The translations under genes were made by a program, and so were the position numbers. Shown in pieces: positions 17,899-28,400 of a stretch of 64,000 nucleotides of DNA (its first letter is position 1; every line of letters begins with the position of its first letter). The notes below the pieces were generated by a model. That model was not told the DNA's origin. It made no database searches and saw only the letters and a list, made by a program, of their open reading frames with translations. The stretch comes from Nostoc sp. KVJ3. Lineage in GTDB: Bacteria > Cyanobacteriota > Cyanobacteriia > Cyanobacteriales > Nostocaceae. The stretch covers positions 1 to 64,000 of the forward strand of contig NZ_WWFG01000013.1 of assembly GCF_026127265.1 (NCBI RefSeq), read 5' to 3'.

Positions 17899-20800
17899 AT
17901 GTCTTATTACTTATTCGAGATTCCTTCCGTCAGTGGTCATCATGTAGATTTAGTTTTCGCAGACCCAGACAATCCAAACGCGCCTGCCTACTCTCACTAC
18001 GCTTTTACGATTGGAACTACTGCTAATCCAAATGAGTTAACACAGCGTCGTGGTATTCCATTTACCAGCTTTCGCGACTGGGAAAAACTGTTCAAAAAAT
18101 TTCCAGATGTTGAGCAAATGCTCGATAAAAAAAAGGCATACCTTCCTGGTCAAAGTGTACTTGAGGATGAGGACTTAAATCCAAGATTTCGTATCAATAC
18201 AGCTATGCGGCTTGGTGCGTTAGAACTGCTTGCCAACATTTTTTCGGGTCGAATTACTGCTAGCGATAAAGATCCTTTCCCTCATCAGTTGGCGTTGCAA
18301 CAGTATATGAATACTCATCAAATGCAAGTACAACGCCTACTCATTGCTGATGAGGTTGGACTTGGAAAAACGATCGAAGTTGGTTTGGTATTACGAGATT
18401 TGCTTGTTGTACAGGGTTATTCCAAGCCACTTCGCTGTCTTTACCTGACAAAAGGTGGGCTTTTAGATGATGTCAGGCTAAAGCTTGCGTCGGTTATTAC
18501 CGGCGGAGATGGTGAAAGTATTGTTCAGGTTGAGAGATCCTTTGTTGATTATGGCGACCGTACTGATGGTATTCATATTGCCAGTATGGATGCAGCAAGA
18601 CGCTATGTTAAGACAGCCCAGAAGAAGAAGTTATTTACAGGAGTTAAACCTGAAATTCTAATTATTGATGAAGCACATCACTGTGCAAGCGAAGATAACT
18701 TGACTAGCCCACAGCGTATTGGACTAAAAGCAACGACAAGAGCTTATGAGGCTGCTTATCAAATGATCACTGGAGAGTTTTGGCAGGATTCTGTTCCTCC
18801 AAAACTGGTAATTTTGATGAGTGCTACTCCATTTCGCTCTAAACCTCAATTTGTTAATCTATTGCGTCTTCTCACACATCAAACTTCAGGGATTGAGAAC
18901 TCATACTCACCTAATATCACTAATGAAGAACTCATTCAAGCTTTGGGTTCTGATAACTCATCTGATAACTTACCTACTGCGGTAATTTGGCGACAACAAG
19001 ATACTGTTCGTAGCTGGAGTGGGGAGCGTTTATTTCCGAAATTGACGATTGAACGCCCAGACCTCTATACCAGTGATCAATATCTGCAACTAATTAAAGA
19101 TATTCGGGAAAAAGTCAAGGAGATTTGCAACACTAATGGTGAAAGGTTTGGTGGATTTGCCATTCGGCAACTGGAAACAAGATTAACTAGCAGCACAATT
19201 ACTGGCGCAATGTGGCTGTTTCGCTGGTGTGTTAGACATCAGGAATGGAAAACTCAAGATGAATATAGACGAGATACATCTGAAAGTACAGAGAATCTTC
19301 GTAAGCTTATTAAAGGAATTTCTCAAAAGCTTGCTGCCTATGATGAAAGTATTAAATCTGGACACGTAGATGTTTCATTCCCTAGCGATAATTTTACTTT
19401 CAAGGCTGGTAAAATAGGACAACCACATACTCCTAAGAGAAAAAACACGATAACCGATATTTACGATCTCAGTAAAAAGCTCCGTGGAAGTGATGAAGAA
19501 GATAGCACTTTTATTGCTGACAGTAGCGAACTTTTAGAACTAACAGAACTTGCGCTGAAACTTCTCAATTTTGCAGATGCTCACGGTGAAACTGGAGTAG
19601 AAAATGCCAAGCTTACTTGGCTTAAGGATGTGCTTGAGAAGCATCCTGAATCAAAGTTTCTAATTTTTACAGAGAGCCTGCAAACTTGTGAAATTATTAT
19701 TAAGGCTCTTCCACGAGACAGTGACAAGTTAACCGGTGATATGAGCCTTGCTCAGAGAGAGGAGGCTGTTGCTCGGCTACGTGGTGTGAGTGTAAAGAGT
19801 TCCCCTATAAGGGTTTTGGTGGCGACTTCAGCCGCAGATGAAGGTTTTGACTTTCAAGTTGCAAACCGCGTCATTCATTGGGATTTAAGTCCAAACCCAG
19901 CAGTGCTAATGCAACGAAACGGTCGGGTTGCCCGACTAGGACAAATTTCAGATGTCATTGCTTATTACTTAATTATTGCTGGTACGCATGAAGAAAGGAG
20001 AGAACGAGCGTTAGTTGATCGCTTTACCCAACTGGGGATTACAGACGAAAGAATGCGCCTCAAGATTCTTGGTTCCCTCAGCAAGGAAGAGGAAGATCAA
20101 ATATTTCAGGATATTGAAGAAGGTGAATTTTCACTAATTGACGATATTCTAAAGCGAGCTGAATCTGACCAAAAAGACATGGAAGAAAAACTAAAAGAGC
20201 TTCAAACTCAAGTTAAACAGCAATGGGTGATTAGCCGACAAGAACTAGCAAAACGCCTAGAAATGTGGATGGAATTAGGTTTGCCCTCTGTCGATCAGAA
20301 CTATAATTTAACTTTTAGCACTAATAAATGGAGCCGTCCTGTATTTCAAAATGAAGGTACAGTGATGCAAACTGCTCAGGCTAAGATCGCTGTCATTCAA
20401 GACAAAAAATTTACGTTTGATCCAGAGTTTAAAGTGTTTAGCCAACAGAAAGAAAATATCTTGCTTGCAGGTCTTTATCCCTGGCATGAGAAGGAATGGG
20501 AAGGAGTTGTGAAGCATCGACCCCTTCATAAGTCTGATCCAATTGGAGACCTTGCATGTTCCCTAGCTCGACAACGCAAAGCAGACTTTACAACAATCTC
20601 GGCAAGTCGGTTTTATAAACAATTTCCTAATCTACGAGACGTTCGCTACGTTCTATTTGTGACTCACCCTCTTCGTGAAGTAGAAAGTAATGTGTCAGCC
20701 AATTCATATTCTTACCTGACGTTTTATGCCTTCAACAGCGATTTATCTCAGCCCATAGAAGCCAAAGGTGCAATAGCGAAAGACGTTTATAATTTAATCT

Positions 20801-20985
20801 CTTTATTGGAGGATGATGCGCTGAAAATAGCTTCAATATCTCTTGATAATGATGTGTTTGAGGTGGCAAAAAAAGCAAGCCAAGAACTTGTGGAGTGGTT
20901 GAATAAATCAACACAACTTGGCGGTCTTACTAAAAAAGCCTATTTTCTGCCAATTCCAGTAGCACTCGTGGCCGTGCTTCCTTAA
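17899..20985 (+). CDS. SNF2-family helicase/translocase (DpdE/DrmD-like class)
   Basis: This is a 1028-aa superfamily-2 ATPase. Helicase motifs: LLIADEVGLGKTIEVGL (Walker A, near 150), LIIDEAHHCA (near 255), LMSATPFRS (near 308), and in the second RecA domain FLIFTESLQTCE, VATSAADEGFDF and VLMQRNGRVARLGQ (near 650-690). The remaining C-terminal 300 residues include a charged helical arm (EEKLKELQTQVKQQW) and a beta-rich end. Stand-alone SNF2 proteins of this size occur in DISARM, in 7-deazaguanine-DNA (Dpd) clusters and in other defence islands; I cannot assign it to one of them. It has its own promoter and precedes a three-gene operon by 643 bases. Confidence 0.8.
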   Translation: MSYYLFEIPSVSGHHVDLVFADPDNPNAPAYSHYAFTIGTTANPNELTQRRGIPFTSFRDWEKLFKKFPDVEQMLDKKKAYLPGQSVLEDEDLNPRFRINTAMRLGALELLANIFSGRITASDKDPFPHQLALQQYMNTHQMQVQRLLIADEVGLGKTIEVGLVLRDLLVVQGYSKPLRCLYLTKGGLLDDVRLKLASVITGGDGESIVQVERSFVDYGDRTDGIHIASMDAARRYVKTAQKKKLFTGVKPEILIIDEAHHCASEDNLTSPQRIGLKATTRAYEAAYQMITGEFWQDSVPPKLVILMSATPFRSKPQFVNLLRLLTHQTSGIENSYSPNITNEELIQALGSDNSSDNLPTAVIWRQQDTVRSWSGERLFPKLTIERPDLYTSDQYLQLIKDIREKVKEICNTNGERFGGFAIRQLETRLTSSTITGAMWLFRWCVRHQEWKTQDEYRRDTSESTENLRKLIKGISQKLAAYDESIKSGHVDVSFPSDNFTFKAGKIGQPHTPKRKNTITDIYDLSKKLRGSDEEDSTFIADSSELLELTELALKLLNFADAHGETGVENAKLTWLKDVLEKHPESKFLIFTESLQTCEIIIKALPRDSDKLTGDMSLAQREEAVARLRGVSVKSSPIRVLVATSAADEGFDFQVANRVIHWDLSPNPAVLMQRNGRVARLGQISDVIAYYLIIAGTHEERRERALVDRFTQLGITDERMRLKILGSLSKEEEDQIFQDIEEGEFSLIDDILKRAESDQKDMEEKLKELQTQVKQQWVISRQELAKRLEMWMELGLPSVDQNYNLTFSTNKWSRPVFQNEGTVMQTAQAKIAVIQDKKFTFDPEFKVFSQQKENILLAGLYPWHEKEWEGVVKHRPLHKSDPIGDLACSLARQRKADFTTISASRFYKQFPNLRDVRYVLFVTHPLREVESNVSANSYSYLTFYAFNSDLSQPIEAKGAIAKDVYNLISLLEDDALKIASISLDNDVFEVAKKASQELVEWLNKSTQLGGLTKKAYFLPIPVALVAVLP

Positions 20986-21628
20986 AAATGAGTTGGAAGA
21001 AATTGCTTTCTAGCCTCTATCTTAACAACTTCGAGTATCAGTAATATTCAGTCATAATGACCATGACGATACTTTCTTTATTTACAACCTAGCAGAATTA
21101 AATCAACCAAAATTGTCAATATGTTAATTACTATAAGGATTGAAAGAAGAGCTATACACTTATCAGATATACAACAAAGTTTGGCTACAGGTGCATATGC
21201 AAGAAACACAATGTAAACGCCTGGAAACCTATATATTTCGTGAGGTCATCGAGGGGGTTAACCCAGACTTATCAATCAGTCCGACAGCACGAACGCTACA
21301 ACCCGCATTGTCTCGTTGGCTGATTAAACTTGCTTATGATTGTAGCGCTGTAACTGTTTACAGGTATGATCCGCTTTGGCTCCCGTTACAGTTACAAAAC
21401 TTAAGGTGATATCAATATTGCTATCAAAATTGTCTGTACTTGCAGCTCTTGAGGTGAAAAAATCTGTAGGCTGGCGCTGTTCTAGATACGTCTTCAGGGT
21501 TTTATATTTTTTTGATGAATTTATATGCGTATATATTTTGTAGAGCTATAGTATTAATTATAACCAAGTACTGACTGTTTTGTGACACACGCAAACCATA
21601 TCCCCAAACTAGGGGTGGCTCTACCTTT
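20986..21628. other. Intergenic region before the coupled helicase operon
   Basis: This stretch of 643 bases has no confident gene. One open frame (21140-21409, TTG start, or ATG at 21197) could encode a short soluble protein, but it has no recognised motif and may be random. A small stem CCCC/GGGG (around 21602-21615) sits close to the next start codon. The stretch at 21500-21560 is AT-rich and probably holds the operon promoter; no clear hexamers were picked. Confidence 0.4.
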
Positions 21629-24517
21629 ATGAAATCTCAAGATACAAAAAACTTATGGGAAGAACAAATATTACCATACTGGTCTCATCGCGATCGCCCA
21701 GCCGGACATAGATTTCTTGGTAGTATTCGTATTAAGCAAAAAGCTAGTGAGCAATTACTTGATATTGTCGGTCAAAACTTGCAGCAGTTAGACAGATTTA
21801 GCTATGATTCACTGCAAGATAGATTTTACGAATTAGAGCAAAACTGGCTAAAAATTCTTACTGTTGCTCTTTCAGAATATGCTTACTATTATTCCAGTGA
21901 CAGATTTTGGCAAGGCTTTTGCGAACGGCTAAATATTAACCACAACCAAGGAGTAGAACATACCTTTCGTCGGGTTGTAGATGAAGGAATAAATCTGCTA
22001 GGTTTAGTGCGAGCTAAAGGTGGATATAAATATGTCTCAACCTTATGGCTACAAAGCGGTGTTCCAGAACAAAATCTGGTTCATTTCGCCCAGCTAGTTC
22101 AAGAAATTGCTGAGGAATACGGTTGGTGGGAATTAGCTCATACTTCAGATGAAGATTTATCACAATTACTATTGAGTATTTGTCAAGAAAAGCATCTGCA
22201 ATGGTGTACATTAATTAATTTTCTTAAATCCAGCTATTCTGAAGATCCGGAAACTGAACCGATTTCTGGGCAACTATTGCAAGGTATCGCCATAGTTGCT
22301 CAAGAATTAGAACGTAAAAAAGCTTCTCCCCAAGCTTTAGAAGATGAAAAGCAGCGAGAAGAAATATTAGGTAATTATTACCTACCACACAATTTTTTCC
22401 TGCGGAACTGGAATGCTTTAACTCAAGTTTTAACACCCAGATCCGGCTCTAGTCAAAGTCGAGGTATTATAACTCGACGTAGTAAACCTCTATTGTTGAG
22501 TTTAGATATTGACGACTCGTTGAACACACAATTACTGCTACCAGAACAAGTTTTATGGAAGCCAGAATGGCGAAATCTTAGAGGAACCTATTGTCGGATT
22601 CCCCAAGCTAAATGGGAAGATACAATTCCCACGGCTGGAGATTTAATTATTCCAGAACTCATAATAGAGGTTAATCAAGCATCTGAAAACTGGAATTGTC
22701 AAATGCTTGACCATAATCGCCAGAACTTGCTTGAATGGCACTACAAAGGTATTAGCAGTGATCTTCCATGTTTAGTATTTGATGCCTTAACAGGAGAACA
22801 TTTACCGCTCAACCTCTCTCAACCCGCAATTATTGCTGTTGATGAAGTGTTCTGCTTCACGCCTAAAGATATCCAACCAGAATTCGCTAACGGGATTGAG
22901 GTTTTAGATAGCTACATCCCTTCCAGTATACAGGGATGGCGAGGTCGGCTCATTAGGTTAACAACTCCAGAGTCTTCAATTGTATTAACGATACCTGAAA
23001 CTAATCATTCCCAACTGATTATCTGGAAGTTGGTAAGGTCAGATGAACCAGTATTTACGGGTTTGAGATTAACAGGTAAGAATACTATTTATTTGGAACC
23101 TCCTACTTTCTGGTATCCACCTATTAATCAAACTTTAGATATTAATGTATTAGTTGAGAATATTACAGAGCGGTATATCGTTGCTCGCACAATTGAAAGT
23201 TTATCATCTAGTAATCGCTGGGTTGCCATTAAACTGACTCAGTGGATTACCGAACCCGGATGCTATGAAGCACGTTTCTGGTTTGACCAAAAGCGATGGT
23301 CATATCGATTTGAGGTGAAATCAAAATCTCAAATTTCTGGAATTACTCCATTAAATAAGCCACAAATTAGCAGTGATTCAGGATTTTCGGAAGCAGACTT
23401 ACCTATCAAACATGATACTTCACACAAGTTTTGGGCAGAAGTTATCAAACTTGAAGGACTTTGGCCTTTAGAAGAAGTTATTTTATGTTTATCTAATGGT
23501 AATGAAAAGATACCATATCAATTACAAGCAGATGCATCAGGAAGTTTAAGAATTCATCTATCTACACTGTATGACTTACTTCCTAATTCCGACTTGTATG
23601 CCCTAGATTACCAGCGTTTGGGGCTAGAGCCACAACGACTAGTCCAAATGCAAACTTTACCTCAAGATGTAAATTGGACTTGGACAAGTCAAGCTATTCA
23701 TTTGTCTGGACTTCTACTTGGTAAGCTATATTCCCTATCCTGCTGGAATTTGCTTCTACCAGATTTAGAGCCAGTAGAAATAAAAATACCTTTAATTGAA
23801 CAGGGTACCACAACTACTGAAGTTACTCTGAATCTCCCACCTGGGATTTATCATATTCAGCTAGTTAGTTCTAGTTCTCAAGCATTACCCGAAAATTTAG
23901 GCTGGTGGTGTGGTAGTGGTCGATACGACCTACCTGAAGATATTGAGGGAGATGAAGCTAAAGAAAATTACTGCTATACGATTTTGGGAAATAGTGAGTC
24001 AAAAGAGTCATTTATAGCTGCTGTAAATCAACTGAAATTAGACTTTGACCGCCAACAGATAGAAGCGAGAATCTTTACCCTGGAAAATAACCAATATTAT
24101 TTTCCAGCTTGGTTGAATCAAGATTCTCTACTTGGCAAAGTTAAAGGGCTTTTAGAGATTTTGAGCTTGCCAGTAGCTGCTCCTAAATTACCAATAAATG
24201 TATCAAATACAAGACCTCCTATAGAGCCGTCATTACCACTAGTAGGTGGTGGTAACTGGTACTTAGTCAGCGTTCGCTCTAAAAAGCGAGACTTATTTCT
24301 GAAGCATTTGGACATCGCTATTAAGCAAAATAACTTGCAGAAATTAATTTTTAAAATAAAAATACCGCAAGATTTAGTTTACAAAGATATGGTGTTACTG
24401 AATTTAAGTAACTTTAGAACGGCATATGATCACCTACAAAAAATTGAATGCTTCCAGAGTATGGAACGCAGGCCATTGCAGTTGGAACAAGTCAGTCGAA
24501 TGTTAGGAAACCAGTGA
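21629..24517 (+). CDS. Large defence-island protein with C-terminal NusG-N-like domain
   Basis: This is a 962-aa protein without a recognised full-length family. Residues 1-200 are helical and rich in W, Y and F (DRFWQGFCERLNI, LVQEIAEEYGWWELA). Residues about 280-850 are beta-rich and look like repeated immunoglobulin-like or beta-sandwich units. The last 85 residues resemble the NusG N-terminal (NGN) fold: it begins GGNWYLVSVRSKKRDLFLKHL and ends RPLQLEQVSRML, which parallels WYvv...K..L and PVPLS.EEV..IL of NusG. The gene is coupled to the next through TGATG. Size and position next to a giant helicase recall DruH-type partners of Druantia helicases, but that link is only a structural analogy. 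Confidence 0.6.
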   Translation: MKSQDTKNLWEEQILPYWSHRDRPAGHRFLGSIRIKQKASEQLLDIVGQNLQQLDRFSYDSLQDRFYELEQNWLKILTVALSEYAYYYSSDRFWQGFCERLNINHNQGVEHTFRRVVDEGINLLGLVRAKGGYKYVSTLWLQSGVPEQNLVHFAQLVQEIAEEYGWWELAHTSDEDLSQLLLSICQEKHLQWCTLINFLKSSYSEDPETEPISGQLLQGIAIVAQELERKKASPQALEDEKQREEILGNYYLPHNFFLRNWNALTQVLTPRSGSSQSRGIITRRSKPLLLSLDIDDSLNTQLLLPEQVLWKPEWRNLRGTYCRIPQAKWEDTIPTAGDLIIPELIIEVNQASENWNCQMLDHNRQNLLEWHYKGISSDLPCLVFDALTGEHLPLNLSQPAIIAVDEVFCFTPKDIQPEFANGIEVLDSYIPSSIQGWRGRLIRLTTPESSIVLTIPETNHSQLIIWKLVRSDEPVFTGLRLTGKNTIYLEPPTFWYPPINQTLDINVLVENITERYIVARTIESLSSSNRWVAIKLTQWITEPGCYEARFWFDQKRWSYRFEVKSKSQISGITPLNKPQISSDSGFSEADLPIKHDTSHKFWAEVIKLEGLWPLEEVILCLSNGNEKIPYQLQADASGSLRIHLSTLYDLLPNSDLYALDYQRLGLEPQRLVQMQTLPQDVNWTWTSQAIHLSGLLLGKLYSLSCWNLLLPDLEPVEIKIPLIEQGTTTTEVTLNLPPGIYHIQLVSSSSQALPENLGWWCGSGRYDLPEDIEGDEAKENYCYTILGNSESKESFIAAVNQLKLDFDRQQIEARIFTLENNQYYFPAWLNQDSLLGKVKGLLEILSLPVAAPKLPINVSNTRPPIEPSLPLVGGGNWYLVSVRSKKRDLFLKHLDIAIKQNNLQKLIFKIKIPQDLVYKDMVLLNLSNFRTAYDHLQKIECFQSMERRPLQLEQVSRMLGNQ

Positions 24518-25443
24518 TGTTGTTTGACAAAATTACCCTCTTACTAAGCAATCATCGGCATCCTGCTAATCCGGCAATACCGACGACCTTGAGTAAACAT
24601 CAGTTTATTACACTAATTCGCTCAAGTCTGTCACCAAATGAATCACAAGAGCAATTACAAACTCATATTCACGAGGCTTTGAGCGAGCTACAAGCACAAG
24701 GTGAAATTTATGCTGGAATGAGAAATCGTTACTCTATAACTCCTCCAACTATATTGGCTTTGGATCGAGATAACCTGATCGGGTTGCGATTCCGAGGCGA
24801 TCGCGCTTATCTTCCCTTGGCGCATCAGGTGCTAAAAACAGAGCAAAGTCACGATGATTTATCCATTCGCCCAAAAATAGGAGGCTTTAATCAAATTAAA
24901 AACAGCCTCAACCAAGCAGGAATTCGCTTAGTGACTGTTGCTGATAGCGTTGAGTATTTGCCTCATCCTTGCCAACCGACTAAAGCAGTTTTGCGATCGC
25001 CTTGGCCGGATAATCCATTTTCGCTTAACAATTGGCAAGGTAAAGGCTCCATTCACCAATACATACCTCGTCGCGATACTCCTCAGAAAAATCGCTGGAT
25101 ACCCCTGAATTATCAACAATTAGAAGACAAATCACTGTTACAACTTCCTACTGATGAATATATCTGGTTTGAAGATCAAGCTTTTTATGAGTTAGAACCG
25201 GATACAGCAATGCTGACAATGTTTCATCAAGACAAAGAAACAGGATATCCCCTTAAAATTTACTGGGATAAACCCCAAAGTCGGCTCAATCTCCAAGGTA
25301 CTAGCTTGCCAAGTGCTTATGCTCGATTGCTTTGGCGATTATCTGAACCCGATAGTGAGCAATACAGGACTCGTCTCATTCAATCCCTTAATCACCCCCT
25401 TGTCGAAACTATATTTCAGCGTTTAGGATGTTTTCTAGTATGA
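24517..25443 (+). CDS. Winged-helix-like protein of the helicase operon
   Basis: This is a 308-aa protein. I start it at the ATG overlapping the preceding stop (TGATG); the frame is open 69 bases further upstream, but that part lies inside the upstream gene. Residues 1-90 (LSKHQFITLIRSSL, HIHEALSELQAQGEIYAGMRNRYSI) have the pattern of a winged-helix DNA-binding or replication-origin-like domain. The rest is mixed alpha/beta with no named family. It is sandwiched by overlaps between the 962-aa protein and the giant helicase, so the three are almost certainly made in fixed ratio as parts of one complex. Confidence 0.6.
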   Translation: MLFDKITLLLSNHRHPANPAIPTTLSKHQFITLIRSSLSPNESQEQLQTHIHEALSELQAQGEIYAGMRNRYSITPPTILALDRDNLIGLRFRGDRAYLPLAHQVLKTEQSHDDLSIRPKIGGFNQIKNSLNQAGIRLVTVADSVEYLPHPCQPTKAVLRSPWPDNPFSLNNWQGKGSIHQYIPRRDTPQKNRWIPLNYQQLEDKSLLQLPTDEYIWFEDQAFYELEPDTAMLTMFHQDKETGYPLKIYWDKPQSRLNLQGTSLPSAYARLLWRLSEPDSEQYRTRLIQSLNHPLVETIFQRLGCFLV

Positions 25444-28400
25444 CGAAAAACAGCAACTACCTCGACCCGATCGCAGCAGTCGAACAACCCCGCCAAGATT
25501 TTATTCGTTACCTGCTTACTGCTTACCCATTGCGTGACCCCCATCTACGCTACGGGTTAAAACAACAGCTAGAAATACCAGGGACAGTTTGGCAGCATCC
25601 TTATGTAGAAGGTTCTCAACCTTATCGACCTGCTGACAGTGTAAGTGCATTGGTCAATCAGGGTGTTTTGCATCCAGAAATGGCAAGAATGTTCATCCCT
25701 AGTCAACGTCTTCTTTACCAACACCAAGAAAAAGCTGTCAAGGTAGTCATTCAACAGCAACAAAATGTCGTTGTCGCCACTGGTACGGGGTCAGGGAAAA
25801 CAGAGTGTTTCCTAATCCCAATGTTGGATATGCTGCTCAAAGAAGAAGCAAATTTATCCATACATGGGGTAAGAGCGTTGATTTTATACCCCATGAATGC
25901 CTTAGTCAATGACCAGGTTAAGCGCTTGCGGAAGTTACTTTGTCGCCAAGAAACGACAAAAATTAGATTTGGGTTTTACACCAGCCGAACTGAAACTGAT
26001 AAACAAAAAGCTGAAGAGTCATTGGCAGAAGAGTTACAAGCCTATGAATCTTCAGAAGTTCGGGAGTTATTCACTGAAAGCGAAAAAGCTTCTTTTAATC
26101 TCAGCACTCGTGAAAGATTAATTGATAAAGCTATTGGAAAAATACTAGAAATTCAAGCCATTTCTCGACAAGATATTTGGGAGAAGCCACCTCATATATT
26201 AGTGACGAACTACTCTATGCTGGAGCATATGTTGATTCGCCCTAAAGAGCGAAAAGAGGTATTTAATGCTTCCGCATCAACATTTAAAATGTTAGTTGTA
26301 GACGAGGCTCATACTTATAATGGCTCTACTGGTAGCGAAGTTTCTATGTTGATAGAGCGGTTAAAAGTAGCAGTAAAGCAAGAAAAGACTGGTCAGATTC
26401 GCTGCATTGCTACCAGTGCTAGTTTAGGAAATGCCTCAGTTGATAACCAAGTATTAGAATTTGCCGAAAAGTTTTTTGGCGAATCCTTTAGTCAAGTGAT
26501 TAGAGGCGATCGCGTCACTGCTACAGAACGATTAGGCGAACCATACGCATTACCATCGGAATTTACTAATGAAGAGATATTAGAATATTTAAGTATACTA
26601 GAATTGCCCAAGCTTGATGATGAGTTGAGTCTGTGGTTGGACAGACTCAGTGGTTTTATACCTACTGAACAATTACAAGCGGCAGAGACTCAAGCTGAAA
26701 GAAATGTCCAGAAATTTCTCTGGTACGCTCTTAAGCAACATCCAATAGTACACCGCCTGATTAATCTTCTGAGTCGCAAACCTCAGCCTTGGGAGCAAAT
26801 TACTCAATCTACAGAACTTTGGGAAGTAAATTTACCGTTCAAGCCAGATGGCACTATTGATGACGCAGAGACAAAAATTGCTCTTGCTCGTCTGTTACAG
26901 TTAGGTGCTTTAGCTCGTGAGAGTACTGATGATTTGCCTTTACTGCCAGTTAGAATCCATCTCTTATTTCGGAGTTTAGAAGGACTGTATGCCTGCATCA
27001 ATTCTGAATGTCCAGGTGCAGTCTCTGATCCAAATTATTTAGACAAGCCTCATCGATATGGTCGTCTTTACCTAAATGAAAAGAAAACTTGTGATGAATG
27101 TTGTTCACCTGTATTAGAGTTAGGCAGTTGTTATCAGTGCGGTCAAGCTTACGCTTTTACCCAGTTAAATAGCTCATCGGAATTAACATCACTACCCAGG
27201 TCAAATCAAGGCTTAAGAGAAAATAAAAAAATCTACACCCTAACTTGTGGAATCTTAGACAGCGTAACAGAAGAAGAGGAAAGTGGCGAAGAAGAACAAG
27301 AATCTTCAACACCTCCAGAAGCGAACACTTTTATAATTCGCCAGCGCGATGATTGGATTGGAATGCCTTCATCTGAAAAATTCGCTAATAAATCCTCTAA
27401 TCCAGGTGAATTTTCTTTGGCATGGCATCCTCCAAAAGATGTAAAAGATTTGAATGGATGCTACCTCCCCAAATGTGCTGCTTGTGGAACAAGACCAATC
27501 CGTGCCCAAGCAATTAACCGTTTCGTAGCTTATACAGATGAACCTTTAGAGGCGATGGTTGATAGCCTTTTTGATCTGTTACCTGAATCCCAGGAAAGCC
27601 AGAGTAGTGCCTCAAAACGCAAACTATTAACATTTTCTGATGGTCGCCAAGACGCTGCATTTTTTGCCTCAGACTACCAGCGCAATCATACAGAAATAAT
27701 TTATCGCCAAATGATTTGGCAGTCATTTCAAGACCTTAACCCTGATGATAGTGTTGTTTCTGTTACCCAACTTATTAATAAACTAAAACAGAAGTTCTTA
27801 GAAATATCTATTCCCCATCCCGACCGAGATTCCAGAAAAAATTACCTCAGCTATTATCATGAAGATGAAGAAAGTTTAGAAAATGCTAGGGATTGTCAAG
27901 ATAGTTCTGAGGCTCGTGCTAAAGAGTTATTACTTCGGGAATTCGCCCTTCCTTTTAACCGTCGCTCTACATTAGAAGCCTATGCTTTATTTGCTTGTCA
28001 TATTGAATTGAGGGATGAGCAGCTGATTGAATTGGTAGCTTGTGAATTTAGTATTTCAAATGCCGAAGCAAAAATATTTTTGACAGTTCTCACAGATATC
28101 ATTCGCCGTACAGGAATTGTTAGCATTGATGGTGCATCGCGGTATTTTCCCGAAACTGGTGGGGTTGAAGGCGTTCGTCCAGAAATGGTAGATGTGCAAG
28201 GTAAATCTAAAAATTACCTGTTTTTGGAAAAATTACCTGATGAAGCTAAAAGATTTAAAGACTCACCCTCATTTTTACCAAAGTTTAAACAAACAAACAA
28301 CGAAGTTAGTAAAGCACAAAATAGACTTGGTTGGTACTATCTCCAGCTATTTGATAAACAACTTCCCGGTAAAGATAAGTTTATCTGGCTGTTTAGGCAA

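Noticed and set aside
17899..20985. Confident naming of the SNF2 helicase as DpdE or DrmD
   Set aside because: Motifs are generic for SNF2 proteins, and no deazaguanine or DISARM methylase genes are nearby.
21140..21409. 89-aa open frame between the SNF2 and 962-aa genes
   Set aside because: TTG start without ribosome site and no recognisable domain; kept only as a possibility within the intergenic entry.
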